Shown one piece after another: positions 1 through 7,676 of a stretch of DNA of 10,750 nucleotides. The translations under genes were made by a program, and so were the position numbers. The stretch's first letter is position 1; each line of letters opens with the position of its first letter. The notes beneath the pieces were generated by a model. That model was not told where the DNA came from. It saw only the letters and a list, made by a program, of their open reading frames with translations, and searched no databases. The stretch is taken from contig JAWVFK010000032.1 of assembly GCA_033856175.1 (NCBI GenBank), positions 1-10,750 on the forward strand, given 5' to 3'. Origin of the DNA: JAWVFK01 sp033856175. GTDB lineage: Bacteria > Actinomycetota > Thermoleophilia > Solirubrobacterales > 70-9.

Positions 1-660
1 CCGCCGATCAATCCTCCACCGCCGCCTCCACCGCCACCGCCTGCGACCACGCCTCCAACCGGTGGGCCTCCGCCCAACATCCCGACGCCTCCCGTTCCCC
101 CGGCACCACCCCTGGGCGCCAACCTGACCCCGACCGCTCCCCCTGCGGTGCCGCTGCCGCCTTCTAACTCGACTCCCACGCTCAACCTCTTCACCTCGCC
201 GACCTCGATCAGCGTCGCTCCTTCGCTCTCGCTCTTCCCACCGGCGCCGCCGGTGATCAACGTCGCGCCGCCTACTCCGGCGCGACCACGGCAGGAGGCC
301 AAGAAGGCGGCGGTTCAGAGCTCGGGGTCGGATTCCGATGCGCCTGGCGGCGCCTCGCAGGCCCAGGACATGGGCGGCGATCAGGCCAACGCTCCGCCGG
401 CGGCACGCGGCGCCGAGATGACCCGGCACGATCCCAACGCGTTCAGCAGGCATCGCGGCGAGACCGGCCCGACCTACTTCACGGCAACCGCCAATCGGTC
501 GCAGCCGTCGGCCTGGGCGCGGGACCTGGAGTGGGGTGGGGGAATGACCCTCATGGCACTGGTCTTAGCGTTCGGCTGGATCACCGTGAGGCCGACGCCA
601 AGGCGGCGGCAGCCGGAGACGCCGGCCCCGGCGTACGCACGGATACGCGATCGCCGCTGA
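1..660 (+). CDS. Proline-rich protein with C-terminal membrane helix (5' end outside window)
   Basis: The frame is open from base 1 to a TGA at 658-660, so the start lies upstream and at least 219 residues are visible. The first 50 or so visible residues are almost pure Pro/Thr/Ala with a run of ten prolines, typical of a disordered or wall-spanning stalk. The middle is Ala/Gly/Ser/Asp-rich low complexity. Near the C-terminus a hydrophobic stretch (GGGMTLMALVLAFGWITV) is followed by an Arg-rich tail (RPTPRRRQ). This is the topology of a single-pass protein with a short cytoplasmic basic tail and a long exported Pro-rich part. It resembles a sortase substrate tail in layout, but no LPXTG-type motif is seen. 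I do not recognise a family. The functional domain, if any, is upstream. A GTG at 148 gives a shorter possible ORF, but the composition upstream is continuous, so I treat that codon as internal. Confidence 0.75.
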   Translation, partial: PPINPPPPPPPPPPATTPPTGGPPPNIPTPPVPPAPPLGANLTPTAPPAVPLPPSNSTPTLNLFTSPTSISVAPSLSLFPPAPPVINVAPPTPARPRQEAKKAAVQSSGSDSDAPGGASQAQDMGGDQANAPPAARGAEMTRHDPNAFSRHRGETGPTYFTATANRSQPSAWARDLEWGGGMTLMALVLAFGWITVRPTPRRRQPETPAPAYARIRDRR

Positions 661-690
661 GGTTGTTGCGGGACGAGATCCCTCGACTAC

Positions 691-720
691 GGCGCCTAAC
701 GGCGCCTCCGCTCGGGGCGC
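691..720. terminator. Possible bidirectional terminator hairpins between convergent genes
   Basis: Between the convergent stops at 660 and 721 lies GGCGCC-TAAC-GGCGCC (691-706), a perfect 6-bp stem with a 4-base loop. A second, mutually exclusive stem is formed by 702-708 with 714-720 (7 bp including one G-U, 5-base loop). There is no U-tract on either strand, so a classical intrinsic terminator is not supported. Hairpins without a U-run are common at gene ends in GC-rich actinobacteria. Such a hairpin could also arise by chance at this base composition. Confidence 0.35.
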
Positions 721-1035
721 TCAGCCCTTGAGCAGGATGGCGGCGATGATTCCGAGCAGGGCGGCGACGATGCCGCCGCTGACCTGGACCAGGACGAGCT
801 TCAGCTTGTTGATGTCGCCGTGGAGCTCGGTCCGCAGGGTGGCCACACTGTCTTCCAGGCGATCGAAGCGCGCGTCCATGCGGTCAAACCGCTTGTCGAC
901 CTGCTCGAATCGTGAATCGACTTGGTCGAAGCGCGCATCCACCTGGTCGAAACGGCGGTCGACGGCGTCAAAGCGCGCGTCGACGCGATTCGAGAAATCG
1001 CCGATGCGGTCGTCGGTCCAAGCCGTTCGCTCCAT
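721..1035 (-). CDS. Small heptad-repeat coiled-coil protein with C-terminal membrane anchor
   Basis: A 104-residue protein starting at the ATG complementary to 1033-1035. Residues 18-59 are six consecutive heptads of the form V-D-x-R-F-D-x (VDARFDA, VDRRFDQ, VDARFDQ, VDSRFEQ, VDKRFDR, MDARFDR). They have V/M at one core position, F at the other, and alternating acid and base around them, so this is a parallel coiled coil or long helical oligomer. Residues 60-80 continue as a helix and residues 81-102 form one hydrophobic helix ending in KG, i.e. a tail anchor with almost nothing on the far side. No enzyme motif is present. Proteins of this shape occur widely in bacteria without firm function; scaffolding or membrane-associated oligomerisation is the plausible role. 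No SD is visible. An A/T-containing hexamer lies 9 bases upstream of the ATG. The gene is divergent from parA across 113 bp. Confidence 0.8.
   Translation of the reverse strand: MERTAWTDDRIGDFSNRVDARFDAVDRRFDQVDARFDQVDSRFEQVDKRFDRMDARFDRLEDSVATLRTELHGDINKLKLVLVQVSGGIVAALLGIIAAILLKG
859..984 (-). repeat. Six tandem 21-bp repeats encoding heptads
   Basis: The six heptads of the coiled-coil gene are also similar at DNA level, a 126-bp in-frame array of 21-bp units (codons for V-D-x-R-F-D-x). Units differ mainly at the third and seventh codons. This is the pattern expected of expansion by slippage or unequal exchange with selection on the protein. Copy number could vary between strains. Confidence 0.7.
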
Positions 1036-1044
1036 GGTCTGACC

Positions 1045-1050
1045 AGGGTA
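1045..1050 (-). promoter_or_regulatory. Possible -10 element for the coiled-coil gene
   Basis: On the minus strand TACCCT (fits TANNNT) ends 9 bases before the ATG at 1035, with no SD between. If it is a -10 box, the transcript would be leaderless or have a leader of only a few bases. No good -35 hexamer is seen at normal spacing. Confidence 0.3.
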
Positions 1051-1070
1051 GCGCCGCTCACGTCGCGAAT

Positions 1071-1108
1071 CTGCGCACTGCGCAACTAATGGCGCAAATG
1101 AGTTGCGC
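1071..1108. promoter_or_regulatory. GCGCA repeat cluster with 8-bp inverted repeat, candidate operator
   Basis: In the 113-bp region between two divergent genes there is an exact tandem heptamer, CTGCGCA twice (1071-1084). A perfect inverted repeat overlaps it, GCGCAACT (1080-1087) with AGTTGCGC (1101-1108), spacer 13. A further GGCGCA sits at 1091-1096. Centres of the last three GCGCA-type elements are 12 bp apart. The dyad lies about 40 bp before the parA start and about 45 bp before the divergent start, the right place for a shared operator. The binding protein is unknown. Transcribed into RNA the dyad could also form a hairpin in a parA leader. Confidence 0.45.
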
Positions 1109-1135
1109 GGAAGGAAAGCGCCCTCGGCCTGCGAA

Positions 1136-1141
1136 TAGCCC
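1136..1141 (+). promoter_or_regulatory. Weak -10-like hexamer before parA
   Basis: TAGCCC lies exactly 7 bases before the ATG at 1149. It matches TANNNT except for the last base. The spacing equals that of the better candidate upstream of 3936. No SD is found at working distance (the purine run GGAAGGAAAG at 1109-1118 is about 30 bases too far). A leaderless parA transcript is therefore possible but weakly supported. Confidence 0.25.
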
Positions 1142-1148
1142 TGTTCAT

Positions 1149-2355
<1,207 letters not shown>

Positions 2356-2369
<14 letters not shown>

Positions 2370-3897
2370 GCGGGCCAGCATGCGCGAGGGCCCCCTCGCC
2401 GACCTCTTCCGGTCCACCATCGACGACGGCCTGAGCGATCGGGCCGTCGAGCCGGCCGACACCGGCTCGCACCCGGCCCAGCCGCCTGCACCCGTCGAGC
2501 GCCCGGCTGCGCCGCCGCCTCCGCCACCGGCGCCGGCTCAGCCCGAGCCGGTCGAGCCGATGATCGCCGACTCTTCGCTGATCGAGGAGCCCGCGCACGG
2601 CCAGATCGAGGTCTACCGCGGCAACGAGGCGCCCTCACGGGCCGACTCGCTCGTCGCCGAGATTCCCGGCGAGCCCGAGCCCTCCGAGCCCGAACCAGAG
2701 CCCGCCGCGCCCCAGGAGCCGCCCCACAGCACGCGTGAGCCCAAGGACCGGCTGCGCCAGTTCTTCGGCGACGAGATGAGCCGCAGCGTCTCCGGCGACG
2801 AGCCCGACCCGCGCCGCTTCGGCACGGCGCCGAAGATCCACCGCGCCACTATCCGCGTGATCGGCGTCGGCGGCGCCGGCGTCAACGCCGTCAACCGGAT
2901 GATCGAGGCCGGCGTCCCCGGCGTCGAGTTCATGGCGATCAACACCGATCTTCAGTCGCTGCAGCGCTCGAGCGCCGATGTCACCGTCCACATCGGCGTC
3001 GAGGCGACCCGCGGCCTCGGCTCAGGCTCGGACCCCGACCTCGGCTACCGCTCCGCCTTCGCCGAGCAGGACAAGATCAAGCGGCTGCTGAAGGGCTCGG
3101 ACATGGTCTTCATCACCGCCGGCGCCGGCGGCGGCACCGGCACGGGCGCAGCGCCGCTTGTCGCCAAGCTGGCGCGCGACATCGGCGCCCTGACCGTCGG
3201 CATCGTCACCAAGCCGTTCGCCTTCGAGGGATCGCGCCGCGCCGAGCAGGCCGAGGCGGGGATCCGCGAGCTCGCCGGCCAGGTCGACACGCTGATCGTC
3301 GTCCCCAACCAGAAGCTGATCTCGATCCTCGAGCGCAACACCTCGATGGTCGAGGCCTTCCGTGTCGCCGACGACGTCCTGCGCCAAGGCGTCCAGGGCA
3401 TCTCCGACCTGGTCACGCTTCCGGGCCTGATCAACCTCGACTTCGCCGACGTTCGCACGATCATGAGCGACGGCGGCCGGGCGCTGCTCGGCATCGGCAT
3501 GGGCATCGGCGAGAACCGCGCTGTCGAGGCGGCGACCAAGGCCGTCTCCTCACCGCTGCTCGAGGTCTCGATGGACGGCGCGCGCTCGCTGCTGCTGTCG
3601 ATCACCGGCGGCCGCGACCTCTCGCTGATCGAGGTCAGCGAGGCCGCCAAGGTCATCCAGGAGCACGCCCACCCCGAGGCCAACATCATCTTCGGCGCCA
3701 ACATCGACGACGAGCTCAACGAGCAGGTCTGGGTCACCGTCGTCGCCACCCGCTTCGACGGCGGCAAGGCGCGCCGTGGCACGCTGGCCGAGCCGGTCCG
3801 CCAGAGCCATACCCGCTCGTCGGGCCCGAGCAAGGCCCGCGAGGTCACCACGGGCGAGCTCGGCGTCGACGTTCCCGAGTTCCTCGACTGGCAATAG
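2356..3897 (+). CDS. ftsZ: FtsZ with about 165-residue N-terminal extension
   Basis: A 513-residue tubulin-family GTPase that polymerises at the division site. The Rossmann-like start (IRVIGVGGAGVNAVN) begins at residue 166. The tubulin signature GGGTGTG is at 258-264. The T7 synergy loop NLDFAD (360-365) keeps Asp362 and Asp365, which complete GTP hydrolysis in the neighbouring subunit. The C-terminal tip VDVPEFLDWQ matches the conserved FtsZ tail that binds partners such as FtsA, SepF or ZipA. The protein should therefore be an active polymer. Most FtsZ have only 10-15 residues before the core. Here a Pro/Glu/Ala-rich segment with runs of prolines is followed by a charged stretch (KDRLRQFFGDEM). 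The linker between core and tail is short, about 30 residues. The gene lies outside any visible dcw cluster and is coupled to parA. It could be the main FtsZ or a second paralogue; this cannot be decided here. Confidence 0.93.
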
Positions 3898-3922
3898 CAG
3901 CCCACCGGCCTTGACCCCAGGC

Positions 3923-3928
3923 TAGGCT
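3923..3928 (+). promoter_or_regulatory. -10 element giving a leaderless transcript for the GGT-family gene
   Basis: TAGGCT (fits TANNNT) ends 7 bases before the ATG at 3936, and no SD lies in the 38-bp gap after ftsZ. Initiation at the usual distance would place the transcript start at or one base before the A of ATG. No convincing -35 is seen, and read-through from ftsZ remains possible. Confidence 0.45.
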
Positions 3929-3935
3929 CGCGGCG

Positions 3936-5495
3936 ATGAGCGAGGCCAAGGGCGTCATCGCGGCGGGTCATCCGCTTACCGCCGAGGCCGGAGCCGAGGT
4001 GCTGCGCGCCGGTGGCAACGCCGTCGACGCCGCCATCTGCGCCGTCCTGACCTCGTTCGCTGTCGAGAGCCTGCTCACCGGCTTTGGCGCCGGCGGGTTC
4101 ATGCTCGTCGACATCGGCGGCGAGACGACGCTGATCGACTTCTTCGTCGCCGCGCCGGGCGCCGACGGCATCGAGCGCCGCGAGGAGCTCGTCCCGATCC
4201 AGGTCTACTTCGACCAGACGCCGCAGACCTTCAACGTCGGCGCCGCCTCCTGCGGCGTGCCCGGCTGCGCGGCGGGGCTCGCGCTGGCCGCCGAGCGCTT
4301 CGGCACGATGCCGATCGCCGACCTCACCGGGCCGGGCATCCGCCACGCCCGCGAGGGGGCGCCGCTCAACGCCCAGCAGGCCTACGTCATCCACATTCTC
4401 GAGCGGATTGTCACGCGGCTCGAGGGGACGCGCCGCCTCTACGCCCCCGAGGGGCAGATCCTCCGCGAGGGTGAGATCTTCCGCTTCCCCGAGCTGGCCG
4501 ACGCCCTCGAGCGCTTCGGCCGCGACGGCGCCGGGCCGTTCTACGACGGCGACATCGGCCGTGCCGTCGCCGAGCACGTCTGCGAGCTGGGCGGCACCCT
4601 AGGGCCGGCCGACATGGCCACCTACGAGGCGATCGAGCGGCGCCCCGCCCGCGCCTGCTACCGCGGCACCGAGGTCTTCACCAACCCGCCGCCGTCCTCG
4701 GGCGGCGTGCTGATCACCTACTGCCTCGACCTGCTCGAGCGCCTCGGGTCGAGCGAGGTCGAGGACGTCGTCGCCGTGATGCGCTCGGCCAACGACGCTC
4801 GCGGCGCCGACTTCCACGACGGCCTCTACGAGGAGGGCTATCTAGAGCGCTTCCTCGGCGACGAGCGGATGGCCGCCGCGGCCGAGGAGATCCGAGCGGC
4901 GCGAAGCCGGGGCGGGGGAGGCGCCTTCCCCGCTGATGGCCTCGGCTCGACCACCCACCTCTCCGTCCTCGACGCCAACGGCAACTGCGCCAGCGTCACC
5001 TGCTCGAACGGCACCGGCTCCGGGGTGCTCGTCCCGGGCAGCGGCGTCCACGTCAACAACATGCTCGGCGAGGAGGACCTCAACCCGCTCGGCTTCCATC
5101 GCACGCCGGCGGGACGCCGGATCACCTCGATGATGGCGCCGACGATCGTCCTCCGCGACGGCGAGGTCCTCGCCGGCCTCGGCAGCGCCGGCTCCAACCG
5201 CATTCGCTCGGCGGTGCTGCAGACGATCCTGAGGATGCTGGACGACGGCATGAGCGCCGCTGACGCGATCGAGGCGGGGCGGCTGCACTTCGAGGCCGAC
5301 ACGGTTCAGGCCGAGCCGGGAGTGGACGAGGAGGGCCTGGCGCGGCTCGAGGAGCATGGCCTGCCGGTCGTCCGCTGGGAGCGGCGAAACCTCTTCTTCG
5401 GCGGCGTTCAGGCGGTTGCGCGGGATCCGGCGACCGGCAGGCTCAGTGGTGGCGGTGACCCCCGCCGCGGCGGCGTGGCGCTCGTCGTCGAGTAA
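3936..5495 (+). CDS. Gamma-glutamyltransferase-family Ntn hydrolase, intracellular, atypical substrate pocket
   Basis: A 519-residue protein of the GGT family (N-terminal-nucleophile hydrolases). These are made as one chain that cuts itself before a catalytic Thr. The N-terminus starts directly at the conserved block (GVIAAGHPLTAEAGAEVL, then GGNAVDAA), with only five residues before it. There is therefore no signal peptide and the enzyme should stay in the cytoplasm, unlike Escherichia coli Ggt. The cleavage and nucleophile site is STTHLSV with Thr339 as the expected nucleophile, giving subunits of about 338 and 181 residues. The downstream block with SNGTG and HVNN (to Asn375) is present. 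Differences from classical GGT: the DFREMAP motif, whose Arg binds the glutamate carboxylate, reads DFFVAAP at 68-74. The SSMSPT block is TSMMAPT (397-403). The Gly-Gly oxyanion region is GSAGSNRI (416-423). So the fold and nucleophile are sure, but gamma-glutamyl specificity is not; another amidase or acylase substrate is possible. Confidence 0.85.
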   Translation: MSEAKGVIAAGHPLTAEAGAEVLRAGGNAVDAAICAVLTSFAVESLLTGFGAGGFMLVDIGGETTLIDFFVAAPGADGIERREELVPIQVYFDQTPQTFNVGAASCGVPGCAAGLALAAERFGTMPIADLTGPGIRHAREGAPLNAQQAYVIHILERIVTRLEGTRRLYAPEGQILREGEIFRFPELADALERFGRDGAGPFYDGDIGRAVAEHVCELGGTLGPADMATYEAIERRPARACYRGTEVFTNPPPSSGGVLITYCLDLLERLGSSEVEDVVAVMRSANDARGADFHDGLYEEGYLERFLGDERMAAAAEEIRAARSRGGGGAFPADGLGSTTHLSVLDANGNCASVTCSNGTGSGVLVPGSGVHVNNMLGEEDLNPLGFHRTPAGRRITSMMAPTIVLRDGEVLAGLGSAGSNRIRSAVLQTILRMLDDGMSAADAIEAGRLHFEADTVQAEPGVDEEGLARLEEHGLPVVRWERRNLFFGGVQAVARDPATGRLSGGGDPRRGGVALVVE

Positions 5496-5546
5496 GCGGC
5501 GACGGGCCGCGCTCGGCACGGGGCGGCGGCTGGCGCCGCACCGCGC

Positions 5547-5552
5547 CAGAAT
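5547..5552 (+). promoter_or_regulatory. Possible -10 element for an alternative cyclase start
   Basis: CAGAAT is 7 bases before the in-frame GTG at 5560, the same spacing as the candidate upstream of 3936, and overlaps the ATG at 5551. If functional, the cyclase mRNA would be leaderless from the GTG and the ATG would be in the promoter. The first base departs from TANNNT. Confidence 0.25.
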
Positions 5553-6684
5553 GGCAGCCGTGGCGATCGACTTCGAGGCGGAGGGGCTGCTCAAGGGCCT
5601 GCGCGGCAAGGCTCGTGAGGCACGCTGCAAGCTGCTGGAGCAGCTCGCCTCCGAGGGCGTATCGCTCGAGGAGCTCAAGCGCGCCGTCGCCGAGGACCGG
5701 CTGGCGATCCTGCCGGTCGAGCGCGTCCTCGCCGGCGAGGGTGAGGCCTACAGCGCCCTCGAGGTCGCCGAGACGGCCGGCGTCGAGGTCGAGTTCCTCG
5801 AGCGCATGCAGCAGGCTCTGGGCCTCCCTGTTCCCGGCCGCGAGGAGGCGATCTACGGCGAGGACGACGTCAAGGCCGCCCATCTGGCGAAGCTCTTCCG
5901 CGACGCCGGCCTACCCGAGCCCGACATGCTCGAGGTTGCGCGGGTGATCGGCATGAACATGGCCCAGCTCGCCGCCGCCAACAGGGCCCTCTTCTTCAAA
6001 GCGCTGATGAGCCCCGGCGACACCGAGCGCGATGTCGGCCTGCGCTTCGCCGCCGCCGCCGAGCAGATGATGCCGCCGGTCGGCGAGCTGCTGCTCTATG
6101 CGCTCGGCCGCCATCAGCGCGAGCAGGTCCGCCAGGACACGATCGCCCACGCCGACGTCAAGGCCGGCGGCATGCCCGGCTCGGCCGAGATCGCGGTCTG
6201 CTTCTGCGACATGGTCGGCTTCACCAAGCTCGGCGAGCAGCTGCCGCCCGAGGAGCTCGGCTTCGTCGCCGGCCGCCTCGGTGAGCTTGCCGGCGAGGTC
6301 GCCAGGCAGCCGGTCCGCCTGATCAAGCTGATCGGCGACGCGGCGATGCTCGTCTCACCCGACCCGGGGGCGCTGCTGGAGGCTGCGCTCGACCTCGTCG
6401 AGGCCGCCGAGGGCGAGGGCGAGGGCTTTCCGAGCCTCCATGCCGGCATCGCGATGGGGGCCGCGCTCAACCGCGGCGGCGACTGGTACGGCCGTCCCGT
6501 CAACCTTGCCAGCCGCATCACCTCGATCGCCCTGCCGGCGAGCGTCCTCGTCAGCGAGGAGGTCCACGAGACGATCGACGGCGACTATCGCTGGTCGCGG
6601 ACCAGCCCGAAGCGGCTGAAGGGCGTCGAGGGCTCGGCGCGCCTCTACCGGGCCCGCCGCCTGACCGACCGAACCGCCGCCTAG
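5551..6684 (+). CDS. Class III adenylate cyclase with Rv1264-type N-terminal regulatory domain
   Basis: A 377-residue protein that should convert ATP to cyclic AMP as a homodimer in the cytoplasm; no membrane segment is seen. The cyclase domain starts near residue 212. The full catalytic set can be read: metal-binding Asp220 (FCDMVGFT) and Asp263 (IGD), adenine-selecting Lys259 (IKLIGD) and Asp311 (DWYG), and transition-state Asn318 and Arg322 (VNLASR). Lys and Asp at the selecting positions indicate ATP rather than GTP. Residues 1-205 are helical, with a MerR-like stretch (SALEVAETAG, then YGEDDVKAAHLAKLF). This matches in length and layout the autoinhibitory, pH-responsive domain of Mycobacterium tuberculosis Rv1264 (about 397 residues). 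What this domain senses here is unknown. The start is either the ATG at 5551 or the GTG at 5560; neither has an SD. It follows the GGT-family gene by 55 bases, and its stop is one base from the convergent methyltransferase stop. Confidence 0.92.
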   Translation: MAAVAIDFEAEGLLKGLRGKAREARCKLLEQLASEGVSLEELKRAVAEDRLAILPVERVLAGEGEAYSALEVAETAGVEVEFLERMQQALGLPVPGREEAIYGEDDVKAAHLAKLFRDAGLPEPDMLEVARVIGMNMAQLAAANRALFFKALMSPGDTERDVGLRFAAAAEQMMPPVGELLLYALGRHQREQVRQDTIAHADVKAGGMPGSAEIAVCFCDMVGFTKLGEQLPPEELGFVAGRLGELAGEVARQPVRLIKLIGDAAMLVSPDPGALLEAALDLVEAAEGEGEGFPSLHAGIAMGAALNRGGDWYGRPVNLASRITSIALPASVLVSEEVHETIDGDYRWSRTSPKRLKGVEGSARLYRARRLTDRTAA

Positions 6685-6685
6685 C

Positions 6686-7603
6686 TCAGCTCGGCTTGCG
6701 CGCCGACAGAACGAGGTTGTAGAAGAGCTGCGGCGGCAGGTAGGGCTCGAGCAGGGCCGAGTCGACCCGCTGCAAGGCGAGGTAGCTGCGGAAGGCGAAG
6801 TTGCGCCAGCCCCAGGGGACCTCGTCGGGCTCGGCGGTCGACTCCATCGTCCGCGTCATCCAGCCGTGGATGTTGGCGAGCAGCTCCTCGCCGCGGATGT
6901 GGACGCCCTCGAAGCCGGCAGCGGCGAGAACGCTCTCGATCTGGGCGGGGCTGAAGGCGTGGACGTCAACCTCGGCCTCGAGCCCGTGGCCGTCGTAGGC
7001 GCCGCCGCCGTTGTGGCTGCGCTCCGAGGCGCCGACCAGCCGGCGCCATAGCGGCGCGATCGCCAGGCCGCCGCGCTTGGGCAGCGCCGCCAACCAGTCG
7101 CCGTATTGCGACGGCTCGCCGCAGAAGGCGATCGTGCCGCCGGGCCGCAGCACGCGGGCGAACTCGCCGAACGCCCGCTCGAGGTCGGGGATGTGATGCA
7201 GCACCGCGTGGCCGAAGACGAGATCGAAGCTGGAGTCCTTGAAGGGCAGCTGCTCGGCCTCGGTGCGCACGGTCTTCGCCCGCAGCCCCAGCCGCTTCGC
7301 CGTGCCGCGCAGCGTCTTCAGCATCCCCGGCGAGATGTCGGTCGCCGTCAGCCGCTGGATCGTGCCCGCCTGCAACAGGTTGAGGCCGAAGTAGCCGGTG
7401 CCGGCGCCGATCTCGAGCGCGTCGCCGAACGAGGGCGTCTCGGCCTCCGGCAGCGCCTTGCCGAGCTTGGCCGTCACCTGCTCCTGGCCGATCTCGCCGA
7501 AATCGATTCCCCACTTGCTGTCGTACTCCATCGCCGCGGCGTCGTGGTAGCGCGTATTGACGTCCTTGATGTGGCCGGGGCTGGCGTCCGGGGCGGCGGG
7601 CAT
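6686..7603 (-). CDS. Class I SAM-dependent methyltransferase
   Basis: A 305-residue protein of the Methyltransf_11 type. Motif I is LEIGAGTG at 63-70, the acidic residue that binds the SAM ribose is Asp89 (TATDIS), motif II/III is GHAVLHHIPD at 131-140, and the post-motif is VLRPGG at 151-156. Residues 170-305 are a C-terminal part not obviously shared with common named methyltransferases (HGWM, then VPWGWRNFAFRSYLAL). It probably shapes the acceptor site, and the acceptor cannot be told from sequence. No signal peptide or membrane helix is seen. The gene is divergent, 73 bp away, from the methyltransferase-GH57-GT4 operon, so it may act on the same product; this is inference. It ends one base from the cyclase stop, leaving no room for a separate terminator. 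Confidence 0.87.
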   Translation of the reverse strand: MPAAPDASPGHIKDVNTRYHDAAAMEYDSKWGIDFGEIGQEQVTAKLGKALPEAETPSFGDALEIGAGTGYFGLNLLQAGTIQRLTATDISPGMLKTLRGTAKRLGLRAKTVRTEAEQLPFKDSSFDLVFGHAVLHHIPDLERAFGEFARVLRPGGTIAFCGEPSQYGDWLAALPKRGGLAIAPLWRRLVGASERSHNGGGAYDGHGLEAEVDVHAFSPAQIESVLAAAGFEGVHIRGEELLANIHGWMTRTMESTAEPDEVPWGWRNFAFRSYLALQRVDSALLEPYLPPQLFYNLVLSARKPS

Positions 7604-7609
7604 GGCCGC

Positions 7610-7615
7610 ACACTA
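7610..7615 (-). promoter_or_regulatory. -10 element close to the methyltransferase ATG (likely leaderless)
   Basis: On the minus strand TAGTGT (fits TANNNT) ends 6 bases before the ATG at 7603, with no SD in between. A transcript starting 6-7 bases downstream would begin at the ATG. No clear -35 hexamer at standard spacing. Confidence 0.45.
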
Positions 7616-7676
7616 TTGACCTCCCCGCGCCGTCACCGGACCCGCCTGCCCAGGCGCATGGGAGAGTTCCGGCCCC

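Noticed and set aside
728..1042. A 104-codon plus-strand frame opposite the coiled-coil gene.
   Set aside because: Ser/Arg-rich mirror of the heptad repeat; the minus-strand product has clear heptads and a membrane helix.
912..1148. In-frame extension of the parA ORF upstream of 1149.
   Set aside because: It would run through the inverted repeat and overlap the divergent coiled-coil gene, and its translation is Arg-rich without conserved features.
1036..1148. A parS centromere site near parA.
   Set aside because: No sequence close to the consensus TGTTTCACGTGAAACA is seen here or elsewhere in the window; the GCGCA dyad is unrelated.
3045..4577. A 510-codon open frame on the minus strand across ftsZ and the GGT-family gene.
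   Set aside because: It is antisense to two genes with clear motifs, has no recognisable domain, and is expected from third-position G/C bias.
5356..5550. In-frame extension of the cyclase ORF into the GGT-family gene.
   Set aside because: The translation is low-complexity Arg/Ser, and the conserved cyclase N-terminal domain begins only after about 5560.
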